DNA of 64,000 bases from Vulcanisaeta distributa JCM 11217 (GCF_001316005.1 NZ_BBBJ01000006.1:62001-126000), one strand, 5' to 3'. Numbered from the stretch's first letter, positions 50,357 through 59,061 are shown. Numbers and translations: made by a program. Notes: generated by a model not told the origin, from the letters alone.

Positions 50357-50833
50357 ATAAAGTAAAGAAATCATTTGATTTAAATAAAATAAAGCACGAC
50401 TTTCTACCTTTCTACCGGTTCTACCAAGTTTCTCACTTACTCTAGTAACTAGTTAATTACGTATGCACGATTCACGCACAATTCAACCCCCCCTCACTTT
50501 CAGCCTCTAATAACCCCCCCACGTAGAGACAGAAGTATAGGGGGGGTTAGTGCAGAGTTCAGTAGAATCAGCAGAAAAGTAGAATCCCGTAGTACACTTG
50601 GCAAAGTTTAAGCCACGGAGTCTCACGTGAATACCGTGAGCCCCCCCGTGTACTTTTCACATAATAATTAATGCCGAGTGTAGGTTAAGTAGTTAGCGTT
50701 TTGTTTTTCAAGGTGCCCAGTGACTTGAGCTGCTAGCTACTCAGCCCCCCCCTTAAGAAAGGTGGTTTACGCACTTTTGCACAGCCTGAGCAAAGCAAAG
50801 CTCCTAAATACTGGCTAAGCCTATTGGGCATTG
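50357..50833. other. 477-bp non-coding region, candidate replication origin
   Basis: No gene is visible. It holds a perfect inverted repeat CTCACG-TGAATAC-CGTGAG (50622-50640), paired C7 and G7 runs (50513-50551), a tetranucleotide palindrome near AGCTGCTAGCT (50723) and several C7 tracts. It lies directly after the replicase operon and before the strand switch to the genes at 51.2-53.5 kb, a usual position for an origin in small archaeal elements. Confidence 0.35.
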
Positions 50834-51100
50834 ATGAAAATCACGTGCGATGACATTAAGGAGTTCATGAACAAGTACGTGGAGGTTCAACTCAAGCAGT
50901 ACAAGGAGAGTGTTTGGGGGGGTAGGCTCATTGATTGTAACGGGCGATTCATAACGCTTGAGGACGCCCACAGGGGGGGATTGGGCGTTGGGCGAATGAG
51001 GAGGGTAATCATCAGGCTTGACTCGGTCACGTACATCGCCGAGTACGAGGAGCCACCTGAGGAGGAGGCACTCATTAAGGCGGTTCGAGGACTGAGGTGA
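50834..51100 (+). CDS. Sm-fold (LSm-like) protein A of the element
   Basis: 88 residues, MKITCDDIKEFMNKYVEVQL. A short N-terminal helix is followed by an Sm1-like hairpin (YVEVQLKQYKESVWGGRLID, then CNGRFITLEDA) and an Sm2-like strand pair (RRVIIRLDSVTYIAEYE). The C-terminus is acidic. It is clearly paralogous to the protein at 53866 (shared CDDIKEFMNK/CEDIKDFMNK and RLIDCNGRFIT/RLVDCNERFIT). Probably a ring-forming RNA-binding protein. I use ATG 50834 over the TTG one codon earlier. Two G7 runs may add Gly residues. Confidence 0.65.
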   Translation: MKITCDDIKEFMNKYVEVQLKQYKESVWGGRLIDCNGRFITLEDAHRGGLGVGRMRRVIIRLDSVTYIAEYEEPPEEEALIKAVRGLR

Positions 51101-51237
51101 ATCAGTGAGGTGCCTCTCATAAACTAGTTTCTATTAATATGTGTTAGAAGTGCTGGGTGAGGAGACGCACTCAGCCTGACGGGTGATGAGTGCACCCCTA
51201 CCGATACTAATCAATGAGCCCAATGAAAAACCACTGT

Positions 51238-51591
51238 TTACTGCCCAGCCCCAAGCATTGAGTCGAATCTATCCACGACACCCCTCCTAAGCTCCTCCTC
51301 AATCCACCTCAGCGCCTTCTCAGCGGCGCTCCTCAGTATCATGCATGAGGCTGGCTTAGAGGACTTGGCCCCAGCGAAGGCCACGCATATCCACCTAATG
51401 ACCTCGGCAATGATTAGCTCGGGCCTCTCCGTGTCTATCGGCACTGTCCCATACTTGCGGATTGCGAACCTAACCACCCTCCTTATGGTCAGCGGTATAA
51501 AGCCACCCTTCACCGAGCTAATCTCATGCTGTAGGTAATCCCTAACCACGCGAATAGCCTCGAGCCTAAGGACCTCCCTGTCCCTTGGCAT
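51238..51591 (-). CDS. Hypothetical helical protein of element
   Basis: About 117 residues, starting MPRDREVLRLEAIRVVRDYL; mostly helical with a central IRRVVRFAIRKYG and a Cys-containing helix (WICVAFAGAKSSKPASCMIL). Not recognised. The start overlaps the end of the small gene before it, in a run of three overlapping genes on the minus strand (52350 to 51238). Reading further upstream in frame adds only a basic, unlikely stretch. Confidence 0.5.
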   Translation of the reverse strand: MPRDREVLRLEAIRVVRDYLQHEISSVKGGFIPLTIRRVVRFAIRKYGTVPIDTERPELIIAEVIRWICVAFAGAKSSKPASCMILRSAAEKALRWIEEELRRGVVDRFDSMLGAGQ

Positions 51592-51727
51592 GCCCACCAC
51601 CCTCAAGCCCAACCTCAGCCACCGCCCTCTGGACAAGCCTCTCGAGTAGGGGTATCAAGGCGAGTGAGCCCTCCAACTCCGCGTTTTGAAAGCCCCCCCG
51701 CACAAGGGCCTCCCTAACACTGCCCAT
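51566..51727 (-). CDS. Small hypothetical protein of element
   Basis: 53 residues, MGSVREALVRGGFQNAELEG then LALIPLLERLVQRAVAEVG: an amphipathic helical protein. It starts 3 bp after the upstream stop and overlaps the next gene by about 26 bp, so it is likely translated as part of the operon. Alternatively it is the N-terminus of the 51238-51591 protein separated by one frameshift; the frames do join well at AEVGL, so that option is real. Confidence 0.45.
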   Translation of the reverse strand: MGSVREALVRGGFQNAELEGSLALIPLLERLVQRAVAEVGLEGGGHAKGQGGP

Positions 51728-51729
51728 CT

Positions 51730-52350
51730 TCAAGCCCCCCCAATGAATGCCCTCGCTACGTCGACTAACTTCTCAGCGTGCCTATTGATCACGGCCAAGT
51801 CAACAGCATCCCTTGACCCTTTGACATACCTAACCAGGGCCTTGAACAGGTTAAGCACCTCACCCTCTGGCTGCGCCACCAGGCAATGCAGTAGGTAGGG
51901 CTCTGCGAAACCCCCCCTGAGCAGGACCTCACCGGCTTGCCTCAGTGCCTGGGGCCTCGCTGACCTAGCATCAACCTCATTAATCAATGCGTAGAGCCTG
52001 AGCGCGTCAGCCACGTCGTTCGTCTCAAAGTAAACCAGGTTAGCCCATGCCTTCCTCCTGCCCTCCCTGCCGAGCCTTTTCATGGCAACTACCCACTTGG
52101 CGCCGAAAAGCACCAGGCTGCCTGGCCCGCCTTTGACGGGTGGCGTGTAATCGGTCAAGCCGATGACTGGGGTGAAGCCGCGCCTGATGAGGCTCGTTGC
52201 ATAAGCGATGCCAGGCAGGTAAACCACCTCATCAAGGGGGGGTTGATTTCCTGGCAGGTAGAACGGCGAATACATCCTCAGGAGCTCCTCTGCGTTTATT
52301 ACCTCGTGCCTCACTGACTTTATGGGGGGTTTCCGTTCAATCCCAGGCAC
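51730..52350 (-). CDS. Hypothetical protein of element
   Basis: 206 residues from a GTG start. Alpha/beta with LDEVVYLPGIAYATSLIRRG, GSLVLFGAKWVVAMKRLGRE, and a helical C-terminus (EVLNLFKALVRYVKGSRDAV). Not recognised; no catalytic motif is visible. It lies between the ATPase gene at 52554 and two small genes, all on the minus strand. Confidence 0.5.
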   Translation of the reverse strand: MPGIERKPPIKSVRHEVINAEELLRMYSPFYLPGNQPPLDEVVYLPGIAYATSLIRRGFTPVIGLTDYTPPVKGGPGSLVLFGAKWVVAMKRLGREGRRKAWANLVYFETNDVADALRLYALINEVDARSARPQALRQAGEVLLRGGFAEPYLLHCLVAQPEGEVLNLFKALVRYVKGSRDAVDLAVINRHAEKLVDVARAFIGGA

Positions 52351-52410
52351 TCCTCAATCACGTTATTAAGCCCGAATTGCTTATTTATTTGAGTGTCGAC
52401 TCACCGAGAA

Positions 52411-52436
52411 AACCCCCCCTCGTGGAGGGGGGGGTT
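52411..52436. terminator. C-run/G-run hairpin upstream of the minus-strand operon
   Basis: AACCCCCCCTCGTGGAGGGG and onward form an inverted repeat with loop CGTGG. The gap between 52350 and 52554 otherwise holds nothing obvious. It may be a terminator of the ATPase gene or a structural element. The stem length is unreliable because it is made of G and C runs. Confidence 0.35.
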
Positions 52437-52553
52437 GGTTCCTACCCAATAGCCAGCCTGCCTCTTTCCCCCCCTATAATCAAAGTTTATTAAGTCATAA
52501 TGAGGAGACGTGACTTGATTTTTAAGGTTGTGATCGATTAATTACTTCCCCCC

Positions 52554-53453
52554 CTAGGGCCTCGACTGCAGTATCTTGGTGACGAGGACGTCCCTAGCCA
52601 CCGTGCTCGCCTTGCGGTAGCCAACCGTGTTTCTAACCCTGTCAGCAAACTCATCGCATATCATCGTTAGCGTGGGGGGGCCGAAGCCCAGGTTAATCGG
52701 TTCCCTACCCCCCCTCGAGCCACTGCATGTGGCTGTCTTATCAACGCACTTAACCCAGTTAATCCTGATCCCACTACACTCCTCAGCTACGTACTGACCA
52801 ACCTCGCCCACGAGGGTTGCATTCCTCCTGATGTCCACGAAGACTTGGTTGAGTCCGGCTGCCGTGCCTATTACAATGCCTACGTAGCTTCTGAACGTGG
52901 TTAGTAGGCCCGTGAGTGTTTTCCAGATGCTGATGTCTCTGCTGCTTGCCCAGGCGCTTAGGTCGTCAAGGACAACGACTGGGTACTTGATCCCGCTTGG
53001 CTTGGCAGCCGCGATTAGGGCTATTAGTGAGTCCAGGTTGTTTATGAAGAGACCCTCATCAACGATTGCGTTGACACAGTCTTCAAGGGTCTCGAATGGC
53101 GGTGGCTCCCTACTGACCCAGTCGTACCTCCTCCAGAATTCCCTTGTCATGGGCCTGCAGGCGAAGAATAGGGCTGCCGTGGTCTTGCCAACCCCCTGCA
53201 TGCTCGTTGAGAGTCTCCAAGGCACCAGGAGGGTGGTCCCAGTGAGTGCCCAATAGGTTATGTCCGGCCTCAACTCCTTAACGCTTTTGGACTTGGTTGT
53301 CGTGAGTAGTGGGTATGTCCAGGGAAAAGTCTCCAGCATGAAGGGTATTAGCCTGCCCGGCTCATTGGTCTTCTCATAAACAGCCCAAAGCCTGTGTAGG
53401 TTAACCGCCAGGTTGTAGCTGACGAGTGCTGTTATCCTTCCCCCCCAACCCAT
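52554..53453 (-). CDS. P-loop ATPase of element
   Basis: 299 residues, MGWGGRITALVSYNLAVNLH. Walker A is MQGVGKTTAA (about residue 86), Walker B is YPVVVLDDLSAWASS (about 160), with a Cys-containing N-terminal half of the domain and a C-terminal region with CSGIRINWVKCVDKTATC, which could bind zinc. The fold fits a small AAA/STAND-type or packaging/partition ATPase; which one cannot be told. It lies divergent from the Hfq-like gene with about 80 bp between. The C-terminus ends in a C7-flanked region. Confidence 0.65.
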   Translation of the reverse strand: MGWGGRITALVSYNLAVNLHRLWAVYEKTNEPGRLIPFMLETFPWTYPLLTTTKSKSVKELRPDITYWALTGTTLLVPWRLSTSMQGVGKTTAALFFACRPMTREFWRRYDWVSREPPPFETLEDCVNAIVDEGLFINNLDSLIALIAAAKPSGIKYPVVVLDDLSAWASSRDISIWKTLTGLLTTFRSYVGIVIGTAAGLNQVFVDIRRNATLVGEVGQYVAEECSGIRINWVKCVDKTATCSGSRGGREPINLGFGPPTLTMICDEFADRVRNTVGYRKASTVARDVLVTKILQSRP

Positions 53454-53536
53454 CATGTACGCAGCGATTAAGCAGTTAAATGAGATTCGGCGCTTAGTTC
53501 GATACTCAAATAAGTTTTGGATTGCCTTACTCGGTA

Positions 53537-53869
53537 ATGAGTGGTAAGATTACAATGGGTGGTAGGCCCGTCACAAACATTAGTCAGAAGGAGCTTCTTC
53601 AGAAGCTCGCCCAGAGGCAGGCCCAGGCTAAGCCCGGCGAGGATGGCAAGAAGGAGAAAAGGCGTGGCTATAGGGACTCGTTTGATGATGATTACCTGAA
53701 TAGGACTATAGTCATTACGATGGATGATGGCAAGGCCGTGACTGGTCAATTGATTGCCTACACAAAGTTCTGGCTTAAGGTCGTAACGACTGACGGCAAG
53801 CTTGTTTATATCAATAAGGGTTATGTCAAGACAATCGAGCCTCAACCTGAGGCTGGTGGTCAGCAATGA
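53537..53869 (+). CDS. Hfq-like Sm-fold protein of the element
   Basis: 110 residues. A basic, charged, probably disordered N-terminus (KELLQKLAQRQAQAKPGEDG, KKEKRRGYRDS) precedes an Sm fold: LNRTIVITMDDGKAVTGQLI, AYTKFWLKVVTTDG, KLVYINKGYVKTIEP. The order and the final YINKGYVKTIEP recall Hfq's YKHAISTI more than archaeal SmAPs, although the similarity is judged by eye. Probably binds RNA. The stop overlaps the next gene (ATGA). A TATA-like CTCAAATAAG lies about 30 nt upstream. I chose the ATG at 53537 over an in-frame TTG at 53522. Confidence 0.65.
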   Translation: MSGKITMGGRPVTNISQKELLQKLAQRQAQAKPGEDGKKEKRRGYRDSFDDDYLNRTIVITMDDGKAVTGQLIAYTKFWLKVVTTDGKLVYINKGYVKTIEPQPEAGGQQ

Positions 53870-54156
53870 GCTTCACGTGTGAGGACATCAAGGACTTCAT
53901 GAATAAGCTCGTTGAGGTTCGGTTGAGACGCTCGAGGTTCGGCATAATGGGCAGGCTCGTTGACTGCAACGAGAGATTCATAACGATTGTCAATGACGAT
54001 CGCGAGTGCGAGGACGTCGACGTATGCATGAGGAAGGCGCTCGTCAGGCTTGACGAGATCGCGTATATCGCCGAGCTCGCGAGAAACCACACCGTAGATG
54101 AGGATGAGCTGGACATGGACTTGCTAGAGGAAGTCGGTTCGATGCGTCCGCGATAA
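53866..54156 (+). CDS. Sm-fold (LSm-like) protein B of the element
   Basis: 96 residues, paralogue of protein A at 50834: MSFTCEDIKDFMNKLVEVRL, MGRLVDCNERFITIVNDD, and Sm2-like ALVRLDEIAYIAELA. The C-terminus is acidic (VDEDELDMDLLEEVGS). Co-translated with the Hfq-like gene (4-bp overlap). Together with protein A and the Hfq-like protein this gives the element three Sm-fold proteins, which could form hetero- or homo-heptameric/hexameric rings. Confidence 0.65.
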   Translation: MSFTCEDIKDFMNKLVEVRLRRSRFGIMGRLVDCNERFITIVNDDRECEDVDVCMRKALVRLDEIAYIAELARNHTVDEDELDMDLLEEVGSMRPR

Positions 54157-54283
54157 TAGTTTGTGACAGATTGATTGTCGAGAGACTTAGAAAGCCTAAG
54201 GAGGGTTCTTTGTCGATGATGTTGAAAATGCGGGTAACAAAAGTAAAGACTTAAGTGGAGCAAAGGGAGAGTGGGGGGGTGGT

Positions 54284-56481
54284 ATGAAACCCCCCCCGTT
54301 ATGGGGGGGATTACGGTAGTAATCACGACGGTCATGATCATCACCGCATTGGCTCTTGTTGTTCATGCTCAGTACGTGCCTCCGCCCTCTCCAAACATTG
54401 AGTTCGTTTACTGGTCTCTCTCCTTGAATTCCACTGGTTATGCGGCTGTTGGAGCGAGTGGTTGCGTGCCTAGTCAGCAGTACAGCCTCTACGTATTCAC
54501 GCAGAGCCAGTACAATGCGTGGTACTCCGGTCACGCTGTAAATGCCGTTTACGCATCAACAATTGGCAGTACGGGTTCGCAATTAGTCATTTTACCCGCT
54601 GGTGACTACGTCGTTGTTGTCTACCCAGCTCCAAGCAATTACGAGACATGCCTAGAGCTGAGGTACGAAACAAGCCCATTCGGCATGGGTATTTCCTCAG
54701 CACCGAGTACGCCAATAACGACAAACGCAGTCATGGGGGGGTTCTTCAACATAACATCAATCTCGGGCTACAGCCTATACGCGAGCGAGTACAACATCCC
54801 AAGCGGCGCAGTCTCGCTCCAACTCAACGCCTGGCTAGTCGTGAGGCTCGCCGACGGCTCAACCCAGTACTTCTGGCTACAAAACACCATGAGCCTCCTC
54901 ACGCAGAGTAATGAGTTTAACCTAGTGGTTAATGTTTGGAACTACACGACATACCCATCAACACCGAGCAACATAGTTGGCGGGGGGGGCTCCATACAAA
55001 ACTCGACGGAGGGCTACGCGTACATATACATGACGCAGAACATGACTTACTCACTGCCGTTCTCCGGCTACCTAGTCATTGCAGTGGAGCAGGCAGGCAG
55101 CAACACGGTGAATGTCGGCTTCGGCTACGTCATTATCCAGAGCGGGAGTTACGAGCCCCCCCCACAGGTTGTTTGGTACGACAACGCCACAATAACGTTC
55201 AACGAACCCATTGAGGGCGCGGGCATTGAAATAAGCAACCAACTCACGCCAAGTGATTTACCGCTTAATGCGGAGTTCGTATTTGGTGGCTACTCAAGCG
55301 GTGTCCCCCCCGCGGTGTTTAACTCCCTAAGTGCGGAGTTGGCGCTTGTTTATTGGAGTGGCACATCCTGGCTGCCCCCCCACCCAATGACTACAGCTTT
55401 GCACTTACCACAGCCGAGTCAGCGACTGACCTACAGGTCAGCATGCCGGGCGCCTACGCAATTGTGAATGTGGGCACGCCGAACATCGGCTTGATCAACC
55501 CACAGCCGCAGATCCCGCTTTTGCCAATGACCTACGTCGAATTAAGTAACCCGGTGACTGGGGGTTAGCAGTGCGTTCTACGTGACTCAGCCGTACACCG
55601 TGAATTGCACGTCAATAATCAACGCCGGTTATGGGGTTAGGTACGTACTAACTGGGTACTACGTGAACGGTGAATTCACGACAACCCCCCCGCCAGTCAT
55701 TGAGCCGGGCAGTTGGTTCGCGACTTACGCGGTCTCCCCCCCAACCTACCAAGTGCAGTACCTGGTCAGCATAGCGAGCCCACTCCCAATCACGGTGAAT
55801 GGGGGGGTGCAGACCACCAACTACACGGGGGGGTGGGTCAACGCAGGCTCAACACTGAGTATTGAGGCTGGCAGGGTTATGATGAGCAACGGAACAATGC
55901 TTGTGCCGGGAATCAGCAATGAATCAATCACGGTGAATGCGCCAATGACCATGAGCATCACCTGGACACCATACTACCTAGTGAGCATTGCAAGCGTGCT
56001 GCCCATTTACGTGAATGGCAATGAGACCACGAACTACGTTGGTTGGGTGGCTAGGGGGGGCTCAACACTCCTTATTGAGGCTAACAGCGTGGTCTTGAGT
56101 AACGGCACCATGTTCAAGCCGTCAATCAGTAACGAGACGATTACCGTGAACTCACCCACATCGCTGAGCATCACCTGGACCACGTACTACCTAGTCACTG
56201 TGAGCAGTAACTACCCAGTCATTGTTAATGGCTCGTTAACGACGAGCTTCAGCGGTTACGTGAGGGCAGGCTCAAGCATTGGCATTGAGGCGAAGCCAAT
56301 ACCGGAGTACTGGGGGGGCTTAATCACACTCCGGCCAAACGCCACAGAGCTAGCCCTAACCATAGACAAGCCAACCACTGTCACAATAACCTACACACCA
56401 AACTACACAAACCTAGTAATTTTAATCATGGCGATTGCCGTAGCCACAGCAACAACACTACTCATTAAACGCAGGAAGTGA
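54284..56481 (+). CDS. Secreted membrane-anchored repeat protein (spike/S-layer-like, frameshifted)
   Basis: About 730 residues. Start ATG 54284 (MKPP..) is followed by a signal peptide (ITVVITTVMIITALALVVHA). The ectodomain is beta-rich with many NxS/T sites. Three tandem repeats of about 70 residues (55758-56400) share YLVSIAS-LPI-VNG, TNY-GWV and SNGTM-P-ISNE-ITV. A C-terminal helix (LVILIMAIAVATATTLLI) followed by KRRK anchors it in the membrane. Breaks at the G/C-run start, near 55360 and near 55570 are likely errors. It could be a viral spike, an adhesin or an S-layer-related protein; a hairpin terminator follows. Confidence 0.7.
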
Positions 56482-56585
56482 GCAACCGAAAACTAAACGA
56501 ACCTATTAAATGAGTAAAGGCATGAGTGGGTCAGTAGTCATTAAACGGAAGGGGGGGCAGCATACATGGCTAAACAAATGACAAG

Positions 56586-56610
56586 TCCCGCCATCTAAAG
56601 ATGGGGGGGG
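56586..56610. terminator. Hairpin after the surface-protein gene
   Basis: CCCGCCATCT-AA-AGATGGGGGG forms a strong stem-loop about 105 bp beyond the stop of the repeat protein. The G8 run is probably over-long. No U-run follows, so termination is inferred from position only. Confidence 0.35.
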
Positions 56611-56655
56611 AGTAGAGGGATAATCATTATATAAGGAAAAGCAGTTACTAGGCGC

Positions 56656-56852
56656 GTGGCGTGGAGGAAAACAATTGGGATTGTCCTGCTCGTGCTCGGC
56701 GCGCTCTCTGTAATCGGTGCGATTCAAACCAGTCTAGAAATATTGTCGTTCGGCGTCATAAGCCCGGCGTGGTTGGGTTCATAGTCGGTGCTTGGTTACT
56801 ACCGGCAATACTGCTTTACCTTGGGGGGGTTAGGTTCGTGAGGAGGAAGTGA
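56656..56852 (+). CDS. Small two-helix membrane protein (frameshifted)
   Basis: About 65 residues from a GTG start: WRKTIGIVLLVLGALSVIGA is the first helix, and FIVGAWLLPAILLYLGGV the second, ending in basic FVRRK. The frame shifts near 56777 (GGTTGGGTTC), repairable by one base. Its stop overlaps the next gene (GTGA). Such small holin- or vesicle-like proteins are common in archaeal viruses, but this is only an analogy. Confidence 0.5.
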
Positions 56853-57076
56853 GCTGCATGGGCAGGCTTAGAGGCCTAGTTTGGCTCTGGGCCAAGAGAA
56901 TCACCGGTGCATTCCTCATAGCCTTCGCGGCAGCGAGCATCCTCAGCATCATCATAACCAGGGAATTGAGTGGGGTTGGGCTGGCGATCATCGCCATACT
57001 CATGCTTATTAAGTACGGCATCCGCCTACTCAGGAGTAAGGAAAGCAATGGGGGGGAGGAAGAAAAGGCGGGTTGA
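56849..57076 (+). CDS. Small two-helix membrane protein
   Basis: 75 residues (GTG 56849 or ATG 56858). Two hydrophobic helices (ITGAFLIAFAAASILSIII and GVGLAIIAILMLIKYGIRLL) and a charged tail (SKESNGGEEEKAG). It is coupled to the upstream small membrane gene. No family recognised. Confidence 0.5.
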   Translation: MSCMGRLRGLVWLWAKRITGAFLIAFAAASILSIIITRELSGVGLAIIAILMLIKYGIRLLRSKESNGGEEEKAG

Positions 57077-57259
57077 TTTTGAGACTGCCCCCCCAGGGAC
57101 GGGCGTCAAAATCAGAACCACCTTATTTCCTCCAGGAACCTCCCAATCGACGGCCTCGCTATTATAGCCCTGGAGCTCAGTGCCGGTGACGCCGCCGAAA
57201 ATAACCCTATCCCTCCAGTACTCAATTGGTTAGTCGAAAACCATTGCAGGCGGAATTAA
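57048..57259 (+). CDS. Small hypothetical protein (doubtful)
   Basis: A basic start (MGGRKKRRVDFETAPPGTG) overlaps the previous gene, and after a shift near 57142 a second stretch, LPIDGLAIIALELSAGDAAE, runs to a stop at 57259. If joined it gives about 69 residues. Coding signal is weak and one frameshift must be assumed, so it may not be a gene. Confidence 0.3.
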
Positions 57260-57264
57260 CTGAA

Positions 57265-57510
57265 TCAATGATTTATGTGAGTATCAAGCTCCCTCATGTA
57301 CAGGTTAATTAAGTCCCTGAAGCTTGAGTTTAGGGTTACTACATCATCATGGACTGTGATTACGCCACTCTCCCTGAGCCTATCCAGGTATGCGTAGACG
57401 TTCTTACCGAATAGCCTCCTCAGTTCTTTGGTTTGAACGGTCTCCCTCCTAGCAATTAACACCAGGAGCACGTGCGTCAAGTTATACCCCCCCTGCCTAC
57501 GCCTGGGCAT
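57265..57510 (-). CDS. Winged-helix regulator
   Basis: 81 residues. VLLVLIARRETVQTKELRRL, GKNVYAYLDRLRESGVITVH and DDVVTLNSSFRDLINLYMRE form helix-turn-helix and wing in the order of small archaeal transcription regulators. Basic start MPRRRQGG with one G7. It faces the small genes on the plus strand, with their 3' ends adjacent. The operator is unknown. Confidence 0.6.
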   Translation of the reverse strand: MPRRRQGGYNLTHVLLVLIARRETVQTKELRRLFGKNVYAYLDRLRESGVITVHDDVVTLNSSFRDLINLYMRELDTHINH

Positions 57511-57782
57511 CTGTGAAAGGCTGCAACTCGGTATTTATGACTAACTCTTATTAGCCATCATAGGTAGCGTAAAACATCGCTAGTTTATTTTATTTTGTCT
57601 GAAGACGTGGAGGGCTAACTAGTGTTAGGCACTCATCCAATCTGGCACCAGCAGTGGCGCAGGCAAAAACCATTTTATCTGAAGCACGGAGACCCACCGA
57701 GAAGCAATTCACTTGGTGCCAGGAGCCTTTTGTTTCACGAGTTGCCAAGCCCCTTGACGCTAAGCTGTGAAACAAAAGCTCC

Positions 57783-57828
57783 CTAATTGATTCACGGGAA
57801 TCATTAAGTTCGATCTTAAAGATTGTGA
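57783..57828. repeat. 46-bp direct repeat, copy 1
   Basis: Begins CTAATTGATTCACGGG and ends TTAAAGATTGTGA. 38 of 46 positions match copy 2 at 59016-59061, in the same orientation. The two copies flank the DUF3800 gene. Confidence 0.65.
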
Positions 57829-58053
57829 ACATGTTTTTGTTGTTAACGCGTTTTTCCGTAGGCGATTCATAAACTTTAATCCAAGTGGTGGTCATGATAC
57901 GAGATACCCGGCATGTAATTGGAGGCGTTAATAACCTTGCCCAATTGCTAATATGCCACAGGTGGCGGACCGTTAATGAATTGCTAAGCTCATCATTTAC
58001 AAAAGGGTCTATAGCGTTAAGCATTTAAAGTATGAGAATGGGGGGGTTCACCC

Positions 58054-58098
58054 ACCCCCCCACGGCGGCGGCAAATGAGGGCCGCCCGCGTGGGGGGT
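58054..58098. other. Long GC-rich hairpin
   Basis: The left arm (C7 then ACGGCGGCGGC) pairs with the right arm (GGCCGCCCGCGT then G6) around an AAATGAG loop, about 17 pairs. A smaller inverted G7/C7 pair lies just before it. It may be a terminator, a recombination site or a structured RNA end. Confidence 0.4.
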
Positions 58099-58255
58099 CC
58101 CCCCCCACTGCCTGTTCATTATTTAGCTCATAATACGTGCTTAAAAAGCTATCTCTTATGGATAGGTTGTTGAGTATTAGTCTCATGGTTCCGCCATTAA
58201 TTCAATAAGTAATTAATAATTTTTTATTATTGAGTGGGGGGGTTCGTGCATATTA

Positions 58256-59011
58256 ATGTGTTTAATGATTTTCATTGATGAGTCGGGGGGGAAGCCTAAT
58301 GAGCTTGGGAGGGGGGGTCCTTTCGTCATCGCCTCTGTGGCGATTGATGAATTAAGTGCTTGTGATGCTAGAAATAGGGTTAGGGAGTTCGTGGGTTCCG
58401 TTTCGCGGGGGGGGCTTGGCATTAGTATTAGTGAGATTCACGCGAGTGACTTAGTCGGTTACTCCAGTGAGTGGAGGAGGAAGAGGGTTGACATATCTAG
58501 GAGGGTTCAAGTCTTCAATGACTTTGCCCAATTGATTTCTGGCCTGAATATACTGTTGAATATAGTTGTTGTGAGGGCCTTGGGGAACGTGGTTGTGAGG
58601 AATCCAGGTGGTGTGATGAGGGTTGCAATCACAAACCTTGTTGAGCGTGTGTTTATGTCGAAGCCGTGGTTCCCCCCCAATTGTTCCAGGGCGACTTTAA
58701 TATTTGACTCCCAATCCCCCCCAAGGGAGAATAGCCGGGTTAAGATGGATGTTGGGTATGCCATTAGGAAATCCCGTGCCAAGCCAACGTTTAAGTTATC
58801 CGTGGTATTCAGGGATTCGAGGGATGAACCTCTCATTCAAGTGGCTGATTACGTTGCGTATGTGGTGAGGAAGGTGTACATGGGGGGGCATACTCAATAT
58901 AGGTCATTCAACTTCCAGCACGCATTTCAACTGCTTGAGGGCAAGATAAGGAGGTGCCCAGGCAAAAACACGTACATGGGCTGCGGACTTAAGGAATGGG
59001 TCATAAAATGA
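58256..59011 (+). CDS. DUF3800 family protein
   Basis: 251 residues. FIDESGGKPN at the N-terminus and EPLIQVADYVAYVVRK near the C-terminus are the two acidic signatures of DUF3800, an RNase H-like fold whose members often occur in mobile elements and defence islands. A Cys-containing tail (RRCPGKNTYMGCGLKEW) is unusual. The gene is in frame across seven G/C runs, each adding probable spurious Gly or Pro. TATA-like AATTTTTTATT lies about 35 nt upstream. It is bracketed by 46-bp direct repeats. Nuclease activity is inferred from fold only. Confidence 0.75.
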   Translation: MCLMIFIDESGGKPNELGRGGPFVIASVAIDELSACDARNRVREFVGSVSRGGLGISISEIHASDLVGYSSEWRRKRVDISRRVQVFNDFAQLISGLNILLNIVVVRALGNVVVRNPGGVMRVAITNLVERVFMSKPWFPPNCSRATLIFDSQSPPRENSRVKMDVGYAIRKSRAKPTFKLSVVFRDSRDEPLIQVADYVAYVVRKVYMGGHTQYRSFNFQHAFQLLEGKIRRCPGKNTYMGCGLKEWVIK

Positions 59012-59015
59012 CCCG

Positions 59016-59061
59016 CTAAATGATTCACGGCCTTCATTAAGTTCAGCCCTAAAGATTGTGA
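59016..59061. repeat. 46-bp direct repeat, copy 2
   Basis: Begins CTAAATGATTCACGGC five bases after the DUF3800 stop codon and ends CTAAAGATTGTGA. Same orientation as copy 1. Confidence 0.65.

Larger units (their letters stand above)
57511..58255. other. 745-bp region without a sure gene
   Basis: Contains a long inverted repeat (57722-57738 with 57767-57782: CTTTTGTTTCAC and GTGAAACAAAAG), the first copy of a 46-bp direct repeat (57783-57828) and a GC-rich hairpin (58054-58098). An open frame on the minus strand (57590-58024, including TIFKIELNDSRES) has weak coding character. The same short peptide pattern recurs in the second repeat copy (TIFRAELNEGRES), so a decayed gene is possible. Confidence 0.45.

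Noticed and set aside
57590-58024. A 144-residue minus-strand gene
   Set aside because: It crosses an inverted repeat and a direct repeat, has odd composition and no recognisable motif; kept only as a possible decayed frame.
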